Numbered from the stretch's first letter, positions 31,545 through 41,985 are shown. The stretch is DNA of 64,000 nt from Eutreptiella sp. 'Long Island Sound 2002' (GCA_964036045.1 OZ038389.1:42841119-42905118), one strand, 5' to 3'. The notes: generated from the sequence alone by a model not told the origin. A program made the numbers and translations.

Positions 31545-32255
31545 GAAAGATGTCCTTGCTTTCTGCCCTAGATATTTTGATGATGTCCTGCAGGTTTTGT
31601 AATTGAAGACCCAAACCAAAGCAGCAAGTAGAGCAATAAGAGGATGTGGATCGAATCAATGATTGGTTTTGGAATCCAGTGTAACACAGAAGGGCTGCAG
31701 ATAGACAAAGCAGGTATATACACATATATTCAATCACAAATGGACAATACAAAACATTTTATATGAAAATTGGTCTGACTCTTGCCTCAGAGATAGCATT
31801 AGGCACTTCATGTGCACTCTTTTGGGTGTAATGGTGCTGGTTAGGAATGTGGGGCATAGATGTCAGGACCACACAGAAAATGACTTGGCCAAGCAACTGA
31901 ATTCAGAAACAGTTACAAAGTAGGACCACAATAAGTGGTAGAAACAATTGAGTATAGGGGTCTTGGGGTGGGAGACCACTAGGCTTAACCTCCAAGGCCA
32001 ACAAGCATGAAATGCCTGTTTTTTTTTGGTATGTCCTCCATGAAGGAAGGTACCTCCGCTCAGTTGAGTGGTAGGGGTGAACTTCATGGGGGGGCTAGGG
32101 TCACAACCCTAGTTACTTTGAGGAAGTGTACTTTAGGCAACAAAAGAGAGATAAAAACACTTAAGTTTGTCTTAGCATCAACAAAAGGGTTTTAAGGGGG
32201 GCTCAGCCTGGATCAAGCCCTCCAAGAAAGACATGGCAGTGACTTTTTCTTACTC
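31545..32255 (-). repeat. Element A 5' LTR
   Basis: 711 bp, about 99% identical to the 3' LTR. Outside it lies ATTCA, the target duplication. Confidence 0.93.
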
Positions 32256-33560
32256 ATTCACTACAAAGTGTCCTGCCTAGGTCTGCGGCAGGGCAATTGG
32301 AGGAAGCCGTCACTAGATCCTACAGAAATCCAACAAACTGACACCACAATGTCCTGGAATGCAGGAATGTACAAGATTAAGGCTGGAATCAGCTGAAATC
32401 AGCAATAATGAGTAAACGGAGAGTGGGCAAACGAGCACCACAGCAGTAAACAAAAGTCAGTTCACCTTGGGTAGGCGAGTTTTTATCTCACAAAGCGAGC
32501 ATCTAACAGATTCTAAGAAAATGTTGGCAGGATGAATCATTCATGATGATGGACATGCTGACCTTGAATCCTGCAGCTAAATCATGACAGACTCCGCCGG
32601 AGGTTCACGGAAGGCGATAGCCCGTGGGCCATGAGCTGCAACACACCGTATATAACCGTATTTACAGTGGCGGTGGTGTTTTCGAAGGATAAGCAGGTCA
32701 ATCTCTTGCTTTCAGACCACAATCTGAACAATTCTGCTGATCTAGAACCTGAATTCGCAAATGAGGCTCACTTTTGTGACGAAACAGTTTTCGCCTGTGC
32801 CACCAGACTCCAGAAGTGTCTGCCTGAAGTCCGTAGAAGCCATATATAAAGTTCCTTAAGAGAACTGACGTCGCGGTTTAGCGAGATGGTAGAAACAAGT
32901 CAGTAGGATGCTCTCAAATCAAGACAAAATTGGAGGAATCTCCACAGATGAAGCTGGAATGAAGCCTACCGGCAGCAGAATGAAGCTCAAAACTAAGTTT
33001 CTGGTTGTGTTCGGAACACTACCAGACTACAGGGGGTTCCTGTAGGGAGTAAGCGGCTGCGCAACCTGAGATTTATCTACATTACATCATCTGCTGGTGG
33101 TAGAAAGTCAGGAATTCCAGTTCCACAGTTCAGATTACCCCTAGTCTGTCCTTGTGGAAGCCTGGCGCTGACATTCCCACACATTACAGCACTACACCGG
33201 ACATACCAGTAGCGTTCTTACGCTCCAGTAATTAACCAAAGGGGCACGACGCAAAATCTGCAGGAATGAGGGGCGAATGATCAAGATTCCCTCACTCATC
33301 ACACTCCAAAACAGGTGCTCTCCGCTCCTGGTCTAGCGGATGTTGCACGCAGCTGCAGCTTCGAAGGAGCCAGTTCGGTCCCCTTTGGAAGAAGGGGAAA
33401 ATAAGAAAAAGCTGAGGCCCGACCGCGCCACGAAGTCACGGCGACTTTTTACGAGGCACTTGCGTTCCCACCGCAGCCAATGCCTGGGACCGCAGGCGTA
33501 ACCACTCAGGCGAGGGTGTTCAAGAGCTGAATAGGCCATGCCGGAGATATTGGTGGAATG

Positions 33561-33640
33561 AGCATCTATAGGGGTTCGAACCTACGACCCCCTAGCTCAA
33601 GAGGCGGCATGCCTATCCACTCTACTGACGAAGGCCCTTA
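33561..33640 (-). repeat. tRNA-like module 1
   Basis: The minus strand has AGTAGAGTGGATAGGC (A-box-like), CTCTTGAGCTAG as a possible anticodon loop, and GGTTCGAACCC, a perfect B box with a paired T stem. Acceptor ends do not pair well. Confidence 0.6.
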
Positions 33641-33888
33641 GTACAATCCGGTGTTCGGCGGTACAAAAACCGTCTTAGGCTGACCGCTCGGTACATGTAC
33701 GTGACGGTAAAATGTAAATAAAATCTGAATGAACTCTGCCGTCCGGAGACGCAAATAAATATGTAAAACCACCTATACCGGCCTCCAAGGGACAGCCCCA
33801 TGGCGCTGATGCAGCCCCGGATGCAGGCGGTGGATGGGCGGGTCCGTGCCACACGCAATGGACATGCCTGAGACGAAGTGGGAGAGTG

Positions 33889-33962
33889 ACCCTACTGGGG
33901 TTCGAACGAACAACCCGAGTCCGTTGACGAAGGCATTAACCAACTAGAGTAGCACCGGCCTT
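33889..33962 (-). repeat. tRNA-like module 2
   Basis: CTAGTTGGTTAATGCC (A-box-like) and GTTCGAACCCC (B box) on the minus strand, about 320 bp from module 1. Confidence 0.6.
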
Positions 33963-34032
33963 GCCAGTATCGCACAGTCAAAGTTTAACAGCCGGCTTCG
34001 GACTTACGAGTGCACATCTATCGACCGACCGT

Positions 34033-34107
34033 TCCGGGCATTGAACCTACGACCACGGGCCGGGAACCAAGTGCACTGCCCAACTTGACTGACGAGTTGT
34101 ATACTGA
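34033..34107 (-). repeat. tRNA-like module 3
   Basis: TCAAGTTGGGCAGTGC (A-box-like) and GGTTCAATGCCC (B-box-like) on the minus strand. It shares CTCGTCAGT and GGTCGTAGGTTC with module 1, so the two are probably duplicates. Confidence 0.55.
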
Positions 34108-34518
34108 TAATTGGCGAACGAAGTTCAAACCTCTCATCGGTTACCGGACGGGTACATGAAATCTCCAACTTCTAGTAATCAGCTCAGATCTTCGCCTGTC
34201 CGGCTCGAACTGGACTTTTAAGGGCCAGGACAGTTAGTACACCTTCGCCGGCAACACGTGACGGCTTCAGTCGCACAAGTCCAATGTAGGCCGATTTTCT
34301 CACTCATGTGGCCAAAGTCATCCGTTCACCAGTAACACCTCAGAATTGAACCTGAAAAATACGCAAAAATTTGTCTCAAAAATACAACACACCTGGTGTA
34401 CTGGGTAGCCCCACAGTCAACCCGAAGGGGACGTAATTGGGCCTGATGTACCAGGAATTTGAAATTTGGATCAGAATTTGATGAAACGGATGTGAGTGAG
34501 TAATGTACAAAAATGAGC

Positions 34519-35295
34519 TCAGAATGTCTCGGAATCTGGACGAACAACCACCTGGCTCAACGCTGTAGGCTTGCCGCCACCGCGGAACCGGTCTGGTTGT
34601 CTTCGTTCACGCACCGGACGCCCCTCATTGCCCTCCTGTGCATGTGCTGGAGGGGGGCGTGGTGCTTCCGGTCGCACGGCACCTTGTGGCGCCGGATTTC
34701 GTGCAGAATGTGCTGGAATCTGTGGCGGAGGAGCTGGATCTCCGTCCACCACGACGGCCTTTGCTCCGTCCTTTTCCACTACACGGTCTGGCTTGCTCAG
34801 ACAGTCAGTAAATAGGACCGGAATCTCAGGATGAGCTCGCAGGTAATTTCTGAAACCTGTGGTATAACCATGTACAAAGGAAGAGGGAGGTTCCCAAGTG
34901 TTCTCAGACTCAGGGAAACCCTTGTACTTGACAAGAAACCGCCAGTTACCCTCATCATCCTTATAATGGTCGACAAGGCGTTCTACCTCGTAATTACCAC
35001 CTTCAATCCTGCGTTCGGAAAGCCATTTGGAGGTCCAGAAAAGGGGTTTGACCCTGCCCTTTGGACTCGGAATCTCAGACTTAAGCCTGTCTCCGCTCAC
35101 CTCCAACTCCCGATTCACATCCACACGCACCTTAAAACTGTTCTCCCTGACTCGAGAAACAATTTCAAAGGGACCTTCCCACAGGGGGAGAAGTTTGGAG
35201 TCTCCCTCCTGGGTAGTTTCACTCTTGCGGAGCCAAACACGGTCTCCTTTTTCGAGATCTTGTGGTTCTTTTCTGCCCTGGTTGGCAATGCTCAA
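34519..35295 (-). CDS. Element B pol, third segment: integrase tail and chromodomain
   Basis: 258 codons in frame with the preceding segment after a TAA at 35,305-35,307. Contains LEKGDRVWLRKSETTQ and a GPF-type domain, then a well-preserved chromodomain (residues about 102-145; YEVERLVDHY, WRFLVKYKGFPESENTWEP with the aromatic cage positions present) and a Pro/Arg-rich tail. Confidence 0.85.
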   Translation of the reverse strand: MSIANQGRKEPQDLEKGDRVWLRKSETTQEGDSKLLPLWEGPFEIVSRVRENSFKVRVDVNRELEVSGDRLKSEIPSPKGRVKPLFWTSKWLSERRIEGGNYEVERLVDHYKDDEGNWRFLVKYKGFPESENTWEPPSSFVHGYTTGFRNYLRAHPEIPVLFTDCLSKPDRVVEKDGAKAVVVDGDPAPPPQIPAHSARNPAPQGAVRPEAPRPPPAHAQEGNEGRPVRERRQPDRFRGGGKPTALSQVVVRPDSETF

Positions 35296-35304
35296 CCAAT
35301 CTGC

Positions 35305-35721
35305 TTAAAATTTCTCAACAAGTCGCTTTGCCTCCTTTTCCCCAGCCTGAATCTCGTCGAAAAATGCTGATGCATCCTTACATTCCCGTGGATGATCGTA
35401 CGGGAGGTTCCACCAGCACTTGTTCCGACTGAAAACAAGCTGATTGGGTGAGTACCCGTGATACAACTCTGTGTTGTGGTACCGGCGGAGCAGGGCGAAA
35501 AGGATCTCAAGCCAATCGACATCCTTGCCACTGGCGAGTTCCTTTCGCAACATATTAATTATGGTTTTTCCTGCTCGTTCGGCCGGCAATGTCCTGTGCT
35601 GGTGCGCCTCACATCGAAGATGATGGATTCCCAACCGAGCACAAAGGGTTTTCCACCACTCAGAAATATATGCACTGCCTGAAACAGTTAAAATCTCCGA
35701 GGGAACATCCCAGCACCACAT
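35305..35721 (-). pseudogene. Element B pol, second segment: integrase core, inactive
   Basis: In frame with the first segment after a TGA at 35,722-35,724. Where the second catalytic Asp is expected (xSDxGSxF), the sequence reads LTVSGSAY, so Asp is replaced by Val (GTT). The third acidic residue is present (AERAGK). The segment ends at TAA. Confidence 0.85.
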
Positions 35722-38700
35722 TCATGTCTGCGCACACCATTTGGCGGCAGCCTTGCCAGTCATGGCATTCACGTTGCAAGGCAAGACATGAATGTACCCT
35801 GAGTGTCTACCTTGAATTAATAACACAGCATTGATTTTTTTGTTGGTCCAATGGCATTCCTCTCCCTCCGGGTCACCGAGGTAGAAGAAATCAGAGGTGA
35901 CTTGGTGGAAGAGTCGCTCGTGTACGGGATGCGGCCTCAGATAGCCCTTAGGCTTGGCCGTAGCAGGCACCGCCACTGCACATTGGGCACATGATGAGGC
36001 CACTTTCATGCAGTGGGTGTGCAATCGAGCTCCAAAGAGACGATGTTTAATGGATTTCCAGAGTTTGGCGCCATGGGAGTGAGGAGTCTCCCACTTGTGC
36101 CACCAGTTGACAACTCTGGACGCCAATCTGTCAGGCACGCACAGTTTCCCATCCATCCACAGTTTTTCGTTGTCCAAAAAATATTCGGAATGAATTCCGT
36201 CCTGAAATGCTGACTTTGAAGTCAAATGTTCGTAGATTTCTTGAAACATATTATCGGATTCATATTCTTTGGACCAATCCTTGGTGAGCAGGGAGTCCTT
36301 GGGGATCGCCTGGGCAGGTGCCACAGGTTTTCGACCCAATGGATGGACACATCTGAACCGCACCACAGGATTTCGTCGTTTAACGAACTTGGGGGTGGAT
36401 TCCCCAGGTTTAACTAGTCTGAGGGTGTCAACACGCACTGCAGAGCACTGGACATGGGAATGTGGGGGATGACCCTCCACTGTGATATCATGGCAGGGCA
36501 ATCGACCCTGCCGGACTGAACACTGTAGACAGTGGCGCTTAATCAACTGCCTTTCCTCAGCATCCCACTCAATTACTAACCCACGGTCTTGTTCAGTCCC
36601 ATGGATGTTCGTCGACAGGCACACTTCGGAAGCAGGATATGCCCATCTGCTTAAAGCGTCAGCGACAGTGTTGTACTTGCCTGGAAGGTAAGCCACATGA
36701 AGATCGAAAAGACTCAAAAACTCGTGCCATCTAGCACGCCGTCCAGCAGGACCTGACACCGTGTTTACATGTTCTGTCGACCAATACTCAAGAGAGCGAT
36801 GATCCGTCAGAACTTCAACTCTGTTTGTGCCTATCCACAATTGATATTTTTTTAAGGCACAGATGATGGCGTAGGTCTCCTGCTCACGGGGGGACCACTG
36901 CATTTGTCTGGGAGAAAGCTTCCTCGACCAGAATGCAAGCGGATAATGAGCCCCAGTTTCTAAATCTTGCTGTTCTAACACTGCCTCAACCGCATACTTA
37001 CTAGCATCAGTCCTAAGGTAGAAAGGGCGATCGAATTTGGGAAGGTGCAAAGTGGCGACTCCGCAAAGGGCGGCTTTTAATTGCACAAACGCCTCATCGC
37101 ACTCGTCGGTCCACTGCACTCGCACCTTCGAGCCCGCACGACCAGCCTCCCTACCAACCTTGAGTAATTCAGTAAGGGGGGCGGCGTACCTGGCAGAATC
37201 CTTGAAGAAAGTATGGTAAAAATTGCAACAGCCAAGTAATCCACGAAGGGCCGAAATGGTCTCAGGGCGCTTCCACTTCTGAATTGCAAGGAGCTTCCCT
37301 GGACTCGGCTGGCGAGTCCCATTTCGTAGCAAACTGCCACAGAATTCGACACTTTCCAGGAATAATTTACCCTTCTTGGGACCGCAGATGAGCTGACTTT
37401 TGTCCAGAATGTCGAGGACCATGTTCAGCTGTTTCTCATGCAGGTCCACAAGCTCCTGTTTGGTTAAACCATCGCCCACAGTGGCAATGATTATGTCGTC
37501 GATATATACGGAAACGAAATCGCGAAGCTCAGGGTGCTCTGAAAACAAGACTTCTTCCATCATCCGTTGGAAAAAGCTCGGAGCATTCTTCAAACCCATA
37601 GGCATGACGGTCCACTGAACAGGACCCACTGGACTGCACATGCACGTCAGGGGTCTGGATGACTTCGCCAGAGGCATCTGCCGGAAGCCATGCCTTAGAT
37701 CCAGGACTGAGAATAGTTTGCCCTTGGCTCTTTTCACCATTTCCTCCTGTATGAGGGGTAAAGGGTGAGAATCAGCCTTAGTTTCCGCATTTAAATTACG
37801 AAACTCAACCACCATGCGCCAACCATCAATGGTATTCTGGTCTGCTGGGGGCGGTTTAGGCACTGTGAAGGGCGCACAACACCACTCAGAGGTCATGCAC
37901 GCCTCCAAGCAGCCGAATTCTCGCAGATTTCTCTGAATGATGTCACGAAGAATTTCATGCTTCTTGCCATGATTTTCGTAAGGTCGCTGCTTTTTGGGTC
38001 TTGCTCCCTCCTTTAGCTCGATGAACGCCTCTCCGTGCAGGCCACGCACTGGAGGGTTCTTGACTAGCTTACCAGAGAGGGTGGTCTCCTTTCGCCCGGC
38101 GAAAATCTTTTCCCTTCGCTCATTGCAAAGTTGACTTTCAACCTGTTCACCAGCCACCACCGTAGAGCAAATTTTCGCCAAATCTCGCGATCCAACAGGC
38201 AACAGACCTTGTTTCAACGACTGAAACAGAGCGGGATCGACTCCCTCTTGCGGCCATGTCGTGGATGTTCGAACCTGCTGAGCATCTTCCACATCCTCAC
38301 AGACAAAGGGGTCCAAAAAGGCCTCAGACTTGGGTTTTTCGTAAAATTGTCTGAATTTGACCTTCTTTCGGAAGTTTTTTCCCTTGACCACGTGGGAGAT
38401 GCTTGATGGATCTGATCGTATTGGGGTCTGACTACAATCAGACGTTCCAGATTCCAGGTTCGGCACCGTATCATCTCCTTCCAAAAAATCGGAAAAATTC
38501 GAATCTGAATCCGTACCATGGTCAAGACCTGATTCTGACCCATGGTCTGATGTGCAAGATCCGTCAGAGATGAGACCTCCATCGACCAGAAAAGCGACGG
38601 AAGGCCACGGCTGCTGTCGCAGGGGACCAGTGTCGTCCCTGGCGTACAGCTTGACGTCGTGGGGGAGGCGGATGGAGTCGACTGTCATGGCCAAAACATC

Positions 38701-39213
38701 CTTCCACCATGGTTTCCAATCCCATAGTGGTACAACAAGGATGGCCTGTGTGCGATCCTCCTTTTTTTTTTGAACGACCTCTCCCAACAAATGAAAAGGG
38801 GGGTTTATCCACAGCCTTTTATCCCACTTTACTGCCCATGCATCGTCAGCTAAGCGCTTGAAACGCTTGTTTAACTTGTTGCAAAAGGCATCCTTGGCGG
38901 GCACAAAATCGTGGTTCTCCAAAAAATAGGAACATATATAATCACGCGACTTATCTACAACGCGGTAGTTGGAAGACTTCCAATTGCGCGGTTTGGGACG
39001 CTGAGTGTCCCTTCGTCGCTCCTGTAGCAAGATGCTGTAAGCTGTAGTGGCGTTCATCTCACTAATCCCTTCATCCTCACCAAAAACTGTGTTCACCCTT
39101 CGACTCAAAAATTCTTTTGCATTTCGGTACCCAGAATGCAAGAAACGAAAGCTGGGAGCTTCCTGCTCTCCCGATTCCAAAATAAAACAACGTCTGTGTC
39201 CTACAGGGGCCAC
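35722..39213 (-). CDS. Element B pol, first segment: MTase-like, RT, RNase H, integrase N-part
   Basis: 1,163 codons. The methyltransferase-like module spans about residues 85-190, with NPPF at 137-140 and VVPLWDW following. RT has WRMVVEFRNLNAET, SVLDLRHGFRQMPL and an intact YIDD at 570-573. RNase H has LRTDASKYAVEAVLEQ and AYLPGKYNTVADALSRW. The integrase zinc domain and first catalytic Asp (TSDFFYLG) follow. The frame continues from the protease after a TAA at 39,241-39,243 that falls within the conserved D-L-x-x-G motif, a simple nonsense mutation. Confidence 0.9.
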   Translation of the reverse strand: MAPVGHRRCFILESGEQEAPSFRFLHSGYRNAKEFLSRRVNTVFGEDEGISEMNATTAYSILLQERRRDTQRPKPRNWKSSNYRVVDKSRDYICSYFLENHDFVPAKDAFCNKLNKRFKRLADDAWAVKWDKRLWINPPFHLLGEVVQKKKEDRTQAILVVPLWDWKPWWKDVLAMTVDSIRLPHDVKLYARDDTGPLRQQPWPSVAFLVDGGLISDGSCTSDHGSESGLDHGTDSDSNFSDFLEGDDTVPNLESGTSDCSQTPIRSDPSSISHVVKGKNFRKKVKFRQFYEKPKSEAFLDPFVCEDVEDAQQVRTSTTWPQEGVDPALFQSLKQGLLPVGSRDLAKICSTVVAGEQVESQLCNERREKIFAGRKETTLSGKLVKNPPVRGLHGEAFIELKEGARPKKQRPYENHGKKHEILRDIIQRNLREFGCLEACMTSEWCCAPFTVPKPPPADQNTIDGWRMVVEFRNLNAETKADSHPLPLIQEEMVKRAKGKLFSVLDLRHGFRQMPLAKSSRPLTCMCSPVGPVQWTVMPMGLKNAPSFFQRMMEEVLFSEHPELRDFVSVYIDDIIIATVGDGLTKQELVDLHEKQLNMVLDILDKSQLICGPKKGKLFLESVEFCGSLLRNGTRQPSPGKLLAIQKWKRPETISALRGLLGCCNFYHTFFKDSARYAAPLTELLKVGREAGRAGSKVRVQWTDECDEAFVQLKAALCGVATLHLPKFDRPFYLRTDASKYAVEAVLEQQDLETGAHYPLAFWSRKLSPRQMQWSPREQETYAIICALKKYQLWIGTNRVEVLTDHRSLEYWSTEHVNTVSGPAGRRARWHEFLSLFDLHVAYLPGKYNTVADALSRWAYPASEVCLSTNIHGTEQDRGLVIEWDAEERQLIKRHCLQCSVRQGRLPCHDITVEGHPPHSHVQCSAVRVDTLRLVKPGESTPKFVKRRNPVVRFRCVHPLGRKPVAPAQAIPKDSLLTKDWSKEYESDNMFQEIYEHLTSKSAFQDGIHSEYFLDNEKLWMDGKLCVPDRLASRVVNWWHKWETPHSHGAKLWKSIKHRLFGARLHTHCMKVASSCAQCAVAVPATAKPKGYLRPHPVHERLFHQVTSDFFYLGDPEGEECHWTNKKINAVLLIQGRHSGYIHVLPCNVNAMTGKAAAKWCAQT

Positions 39214-39240
39214 TTTGTTCTTCGTTACAAATGGATGACC

Positions 39241-39705
39241 TTAATGAAGGTCGTATTTGATGGCCGCTCTATAAAAATAATCCTCTAAAGCAACATCCTC
39301 TACCTTATCTTCCTCCCATAAATCCTGGGCGACCATGTGCGCCTTCAGAAACGAACCTGTATTCCCTCCTGGAAGAACATGACCTGAAACGCCTTCCAGG
39401 TTAACGGGGTGCAGCGAAGTGTCAACACATTCGTCTGGTAAAAAATTTTCTGACTGAAGATTCACTTCACTACCATTGTCACAAAGACACGTAGCAAGGT
39501 GTTTGTTCCCCTTCTTGTCAGTAACCCACAGACGACAAATGAATTGACGAGCTCGGTATTTGTTGGGAACACCGATCTCCACAACATTCCTATCTCCATC
39601 CGCCTCAACTGGCGGTGGTCCTACAGACAACGCTCCAATGTCCACGATCGGACATTCAGGAAAACGCCTGATTGTGTGTGGGGTGGCCACACAATCTTGG
39701 CGCCT
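39241..39705 (-). CDS. Element B protease, active site changed
   Basis: Follows the gag TAA in the same frame. The expected D(T/S)G reads CDNGSEVNL (Asp about residue 71, counting from 39,690), with Asn in the Thr/Ser position. The C-terminal part ends KYDLH then TAA, where relatives have DxxxGxxF, and GHPF follows the stop. Confidence 0.7.
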   Translation of the reverse strand, partial: RRQDCVATPHTIRRFPECPIVDIGALSVGPPPVEADGDRNVVEIGVPNKYRARQFICRLWVTDKKGNKHLATCLCDNGSEVNLQSENFLPDECVDTSLHPVNLEGVSGHVLPGGNTGSFLKAHMVAQDLWEEDKVEDVALEDYFYRAAIKYDLH

Positions 39706-39708
39706 TTA
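39706..39708 (-). promoter_or_regulatory. In-frame stop TAA-AGG between gag and protease of B
   Basis: Gag and protease share the frame across this TAA, next codons AGG CGC. It parallels the TAG/TGA at the same place in A, C and D; UAA is the least leaky stop, and B is otherwise decayed. Confidence 0.5.
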
Positions 39709-41352
39709 TTCCTGATAATCTCCCTCGTATTCCTGTTGCACGGTTTCCCAGGAACCGTCCTCGTCCTCCCACTGGTCTCCCAGACCTTCTTTGCCAAGAT
39801 TCCCTTCTTCATCGGGGGCATCCTGGTCCTCCGTCGTCACATTAATATAATAATCCTCGTCAGAACCAGCAGATTGGTGCACTGATGCACCACGACCTGA
39901 ATGAGAGTTCCGCTGACCCGATGATCCTTTCCCTCGTCCACCTTTCGTGCCCTGGGAGATCCCCTTGCCCTTACCAGCGCTCATTCCCTTGGCATGTGCC
40001 GAGAACTGGCCACTGGATTGGCCTTTTCCCTTGGAAAAATTGCCTTTTCCACCATCACCCTTGGCAGAATTGGACTTACCATTTCCATTTTTAAAATTTT
40101 CTGGAGAGCGTCCTTGGCTGGATTGGCCCTGGTTTCCCTTGCCTCCAGAAGTGTGCTGGCCTTTACTTCCTTTACCTTTTCCGCTGGGCGTCGATTGGCG
40201 ATTTTCATCCACCTTCATGACAGGGGCTTTGGGCGGATCCTTGCTGGCTTCTTGTGCCACTCTTTCCGCATCTGTCTTATTCCACCAATGATTCTCGGTG
40301 GAATGCGACTTGGCATGGTTTGTGTGACCAAAGGACAAACAAATGGCACAGTCTTTCGACTGCGTGTTATTTACATTCTTCTGATTTTCACCTTTAGAGG
40401 GGGGATTTCGGCTCAATCCTTGATGGAATTGCTGATGATTGGCATCCGCCAATTTTCCCAACTCCTCCCACAATTCAGTGGGTGTGAACCTGAAAACCCA
40501 CGGCTTTGCCACGAGCCGAGTTCCTCCAAAGGAGACGCCTCGGTTCACCACTTCATTGAAAATATCTCTCTCCTCCTTCTCTGCGAATTTCAATCTCCAA
40601 GCAACGTCCTTTTCCTTACAGTTGGAAAAGTTAGTGGGCGAGCACTTTTTAAGGGCATCTCTGACCTGAAAACGACGTGAGCCCTTAGGGAATCCCGTGA
40701 CTTCAGTCCACCAGGATTTCGCCTTCTTGTTGGACTGCTCCTGCCTCAGCGATGCAGCCGTGTCGGCAGGCATTTTCGCGAAGATGATGGCCTTTAATTC
40801 GCCATCTGACAGATGTTCACCAGCACTCTCAGCCTCATTCACCAGATTTTCAAAGCGTTGTCGCTTGTTCTGAACCTCGTGAAGAATGAGTTTGGGAATG
40901 TTCGGGAAAGAGGTGAGGAGGGTTCGGTAATGGTCTTCAGGCAACCTACTTCCTCGTCCCTCATGTAGAGCAAACAATTCACTGTAGGTGAGTGGGTTAG
41001 AGGAATCAGCCCTATCAGTGTAGGATTTAATCCACGTATCACGAATGGGACCCTCTAAACACTCGAGAAGAGCATCAAGCTTCTCGTCGTCTCGAAGCTT
41101 GTTCTTGCCAACCCACAGAGAAAATTCTCTTTCAAAAACAGCCCACCGGCGAGGGTTGCCATTGTATTTTGGTTGTTTTGCAATGGCTCTCAGTTTAGCC
41201 CTCCCAGGGTTAATAATGTCCTCAATGCCGCCACCACCCGCCAGGATGGGATTGACCTGGGCAGCACCTGAGACGCCGGCGGCGCCCAGAAGACTCTGGG
41301 CGAGCAAGACCTGAGCTGCAATCATGGGATCAGTGGATCTTTTCTCGGCCAA
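39706..41352 (-). CDS. Element B gag
   Basis: 548 codons. Capsid-like core with PKYNGNPRRWAVFEREF (residues 61-77). A compact alpha/beta stretch at about 250-300 (WRLKFAEKEERDIF...GVSFGGTRLVAKPW...FTPTELWEEL) is also found in C gag. A zinc-finger-like CAICLSFGHTNH lies at 335-346, and a long Gly-Lys-Ser-rich tail (GKGKG repeats) follows. It ends in TAA, in frame with protease. Confidence 0.85.
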   Translation of the reverse strand: MAEKRSTDPMIAAQVLLAQSLLGAAGVSGAAQVNPILAGGGGIEDIINPGRAKLRAIAKQPKYNGNPRRWAVFEREFSLWVGKNKLRDDEKLDALLECLEGPIRDTWIKSYTDRADSSNPLTYSELFALHEGRGSRLPEDHYRTLLTSFPNIPKLILHEVQNKRQRFENLVNEAESAGEHLSDGELKAIIFAKMPADTAASLRQEQSNKKAKSWWTEVTGFPKGSRRFQVRDALKKCSPTNFSNCKEKDVAWRLKFAEKEERDIFNEVVNRGVSFGGTRLVAKPWVFRFTPTELWEELGKLADANHQQFHQGLSRNPPSKGENQKNVNNTQSKDCAICLSFGHTNHAKSHSTENHWWNKTDAERVAQEASKDPPKAPVMKVDENRQSTPSGKGKGSKGQHTSGGKGNQGQSSQGRSPENFKNGNGKSNSAKGDGGKGNFSKGKGQSSGQFSAHAKGMSAGKGKGISQGTKGGRGKGSSGQRNSHSGRGASVHQSAGSDEDYYINVTTEDQDAPDEEGNLGKEGLGDQWEDEDGSWETVQQEYEGDYQE

Positions 41353-41507
41353 AACTTCTGTTTTCTTTTTGGTCCTCGCTTCTGAAACACGCTGAGGATT
41401 TCTACTCTCAAAAACTCTTTCTTTTCATTTTTCGCGTTTTTACTTTTGTTCTTCCGCTCTGAAATCTGTGGTGGGCGCGAGTGAAAAAACTTCAGTCGCT
41501 TCATCGG

Positions 41508-41985
41508 CTACAGAACAGGTAGATCCGACTGGCGGATCTGGCAAATGAGAGGAGGGGTGAGCGAAAGATCGTCCCATCGAAAAAAAAAGTGGAAGAGTTT
41601 TTCCTGATTAAATCTAATCGCCTGCTTCTCAGCAGCGAGGGTGGCGATTTCTTTCCGACACGAGCAGTGGTGGGCACAGGACACATGAGAGGCGGTTTCA
41701 GACCGCAATCCAATTGATTCTGGCTTCCTTACCACATCTTCCTGCTCGTTCAGCCAACCCTCGATGGTGTTCGCGGCAGGCAGTTCCTGAGATTCCTCCT
41801 GCACCACCTTGAGAAAGGCTTGCTCCAACGCCGTCTCCAGCGACACCACATCGACCTCCATCGTCTTGGCGGTGGACTTGACTGGCACCGGCGGATGTTC
41901 TCCGTGAAACCTGCAGTAGCAATGGTGAATTTGCAGGCACCATTGGTCATACAAATCCAGTCGCTGTAGGCTTTCGATCTTCTGG
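41508..41985 (-). CDS. Element B upstream ORF, 3' part
   Basis: About 158 codons of B sequence ending at 41,508, in a different frame from gag. Includes CAHHCSCRKEIATLAAEKQ, a Cys/His cluster beside a helical stretch. The frame continues across the C insertion: 59,259-59,539 ends ...RWRIKFQ and this piece starts KIESLQRLDL, joined exactly at the CTGG duplication. Function unknown; it may be an extra gag-like ORF. Confidence 0.7.

Larger units (their letters stand above)
16265..32255 (-). mobile_element. Element A: 16-kb chromoviral LTR retrotransposon
   Basis: Two 711-bp direct repeats (16,265-16,975 and 31,545-32,255; exact offset 15,280, about six differences) bound gag, protease, methyltransferase-like domain, RT, RNase H, integrase and chromodomain, all on the minus strand. 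ATTCA occurs just outside both ends (16,260-16,264 and 32,256-32,260), a 5-bp target duplication. A primer-binding site follows the 5' LTR and a G-rich tract precedes the 3' LTR. Removing the 3,478-bp insert and one copy of the 1,309-bp duplication leaves about 11.2 kb. A substituted RT catalytic site, an in-frame TGA, the gag frameshift and the insert make this copy non-autonomous. Confidence 0.93.
32256..34518. other. Right flank of A / 3' region of element B
   Basis: No protein family recognised. Holds three tRNA-like modules on the minus strand. It may be the 3' LTR or 3' UTR of element B, interrupted by A; no second LTR copy is in the window to prove it. Confidence 0.45.
34519..41985 (-). 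mobile_element. Element B: decayed chromovirus, split by C
   Basis: Minus-strand order: upstream ORF, gag, protease, MTase-like domain, RT, RNase H, integrase, chromodomain, all from gag onward in one frame and interrupted by four stops. The 5' part is displaced to 59,259-59,539 by insertion of element C, and the sequence beyond that is interrupted by D. LTRs could not be located: the 5' one would lie past the right end of the window. Confidence 0.88.
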
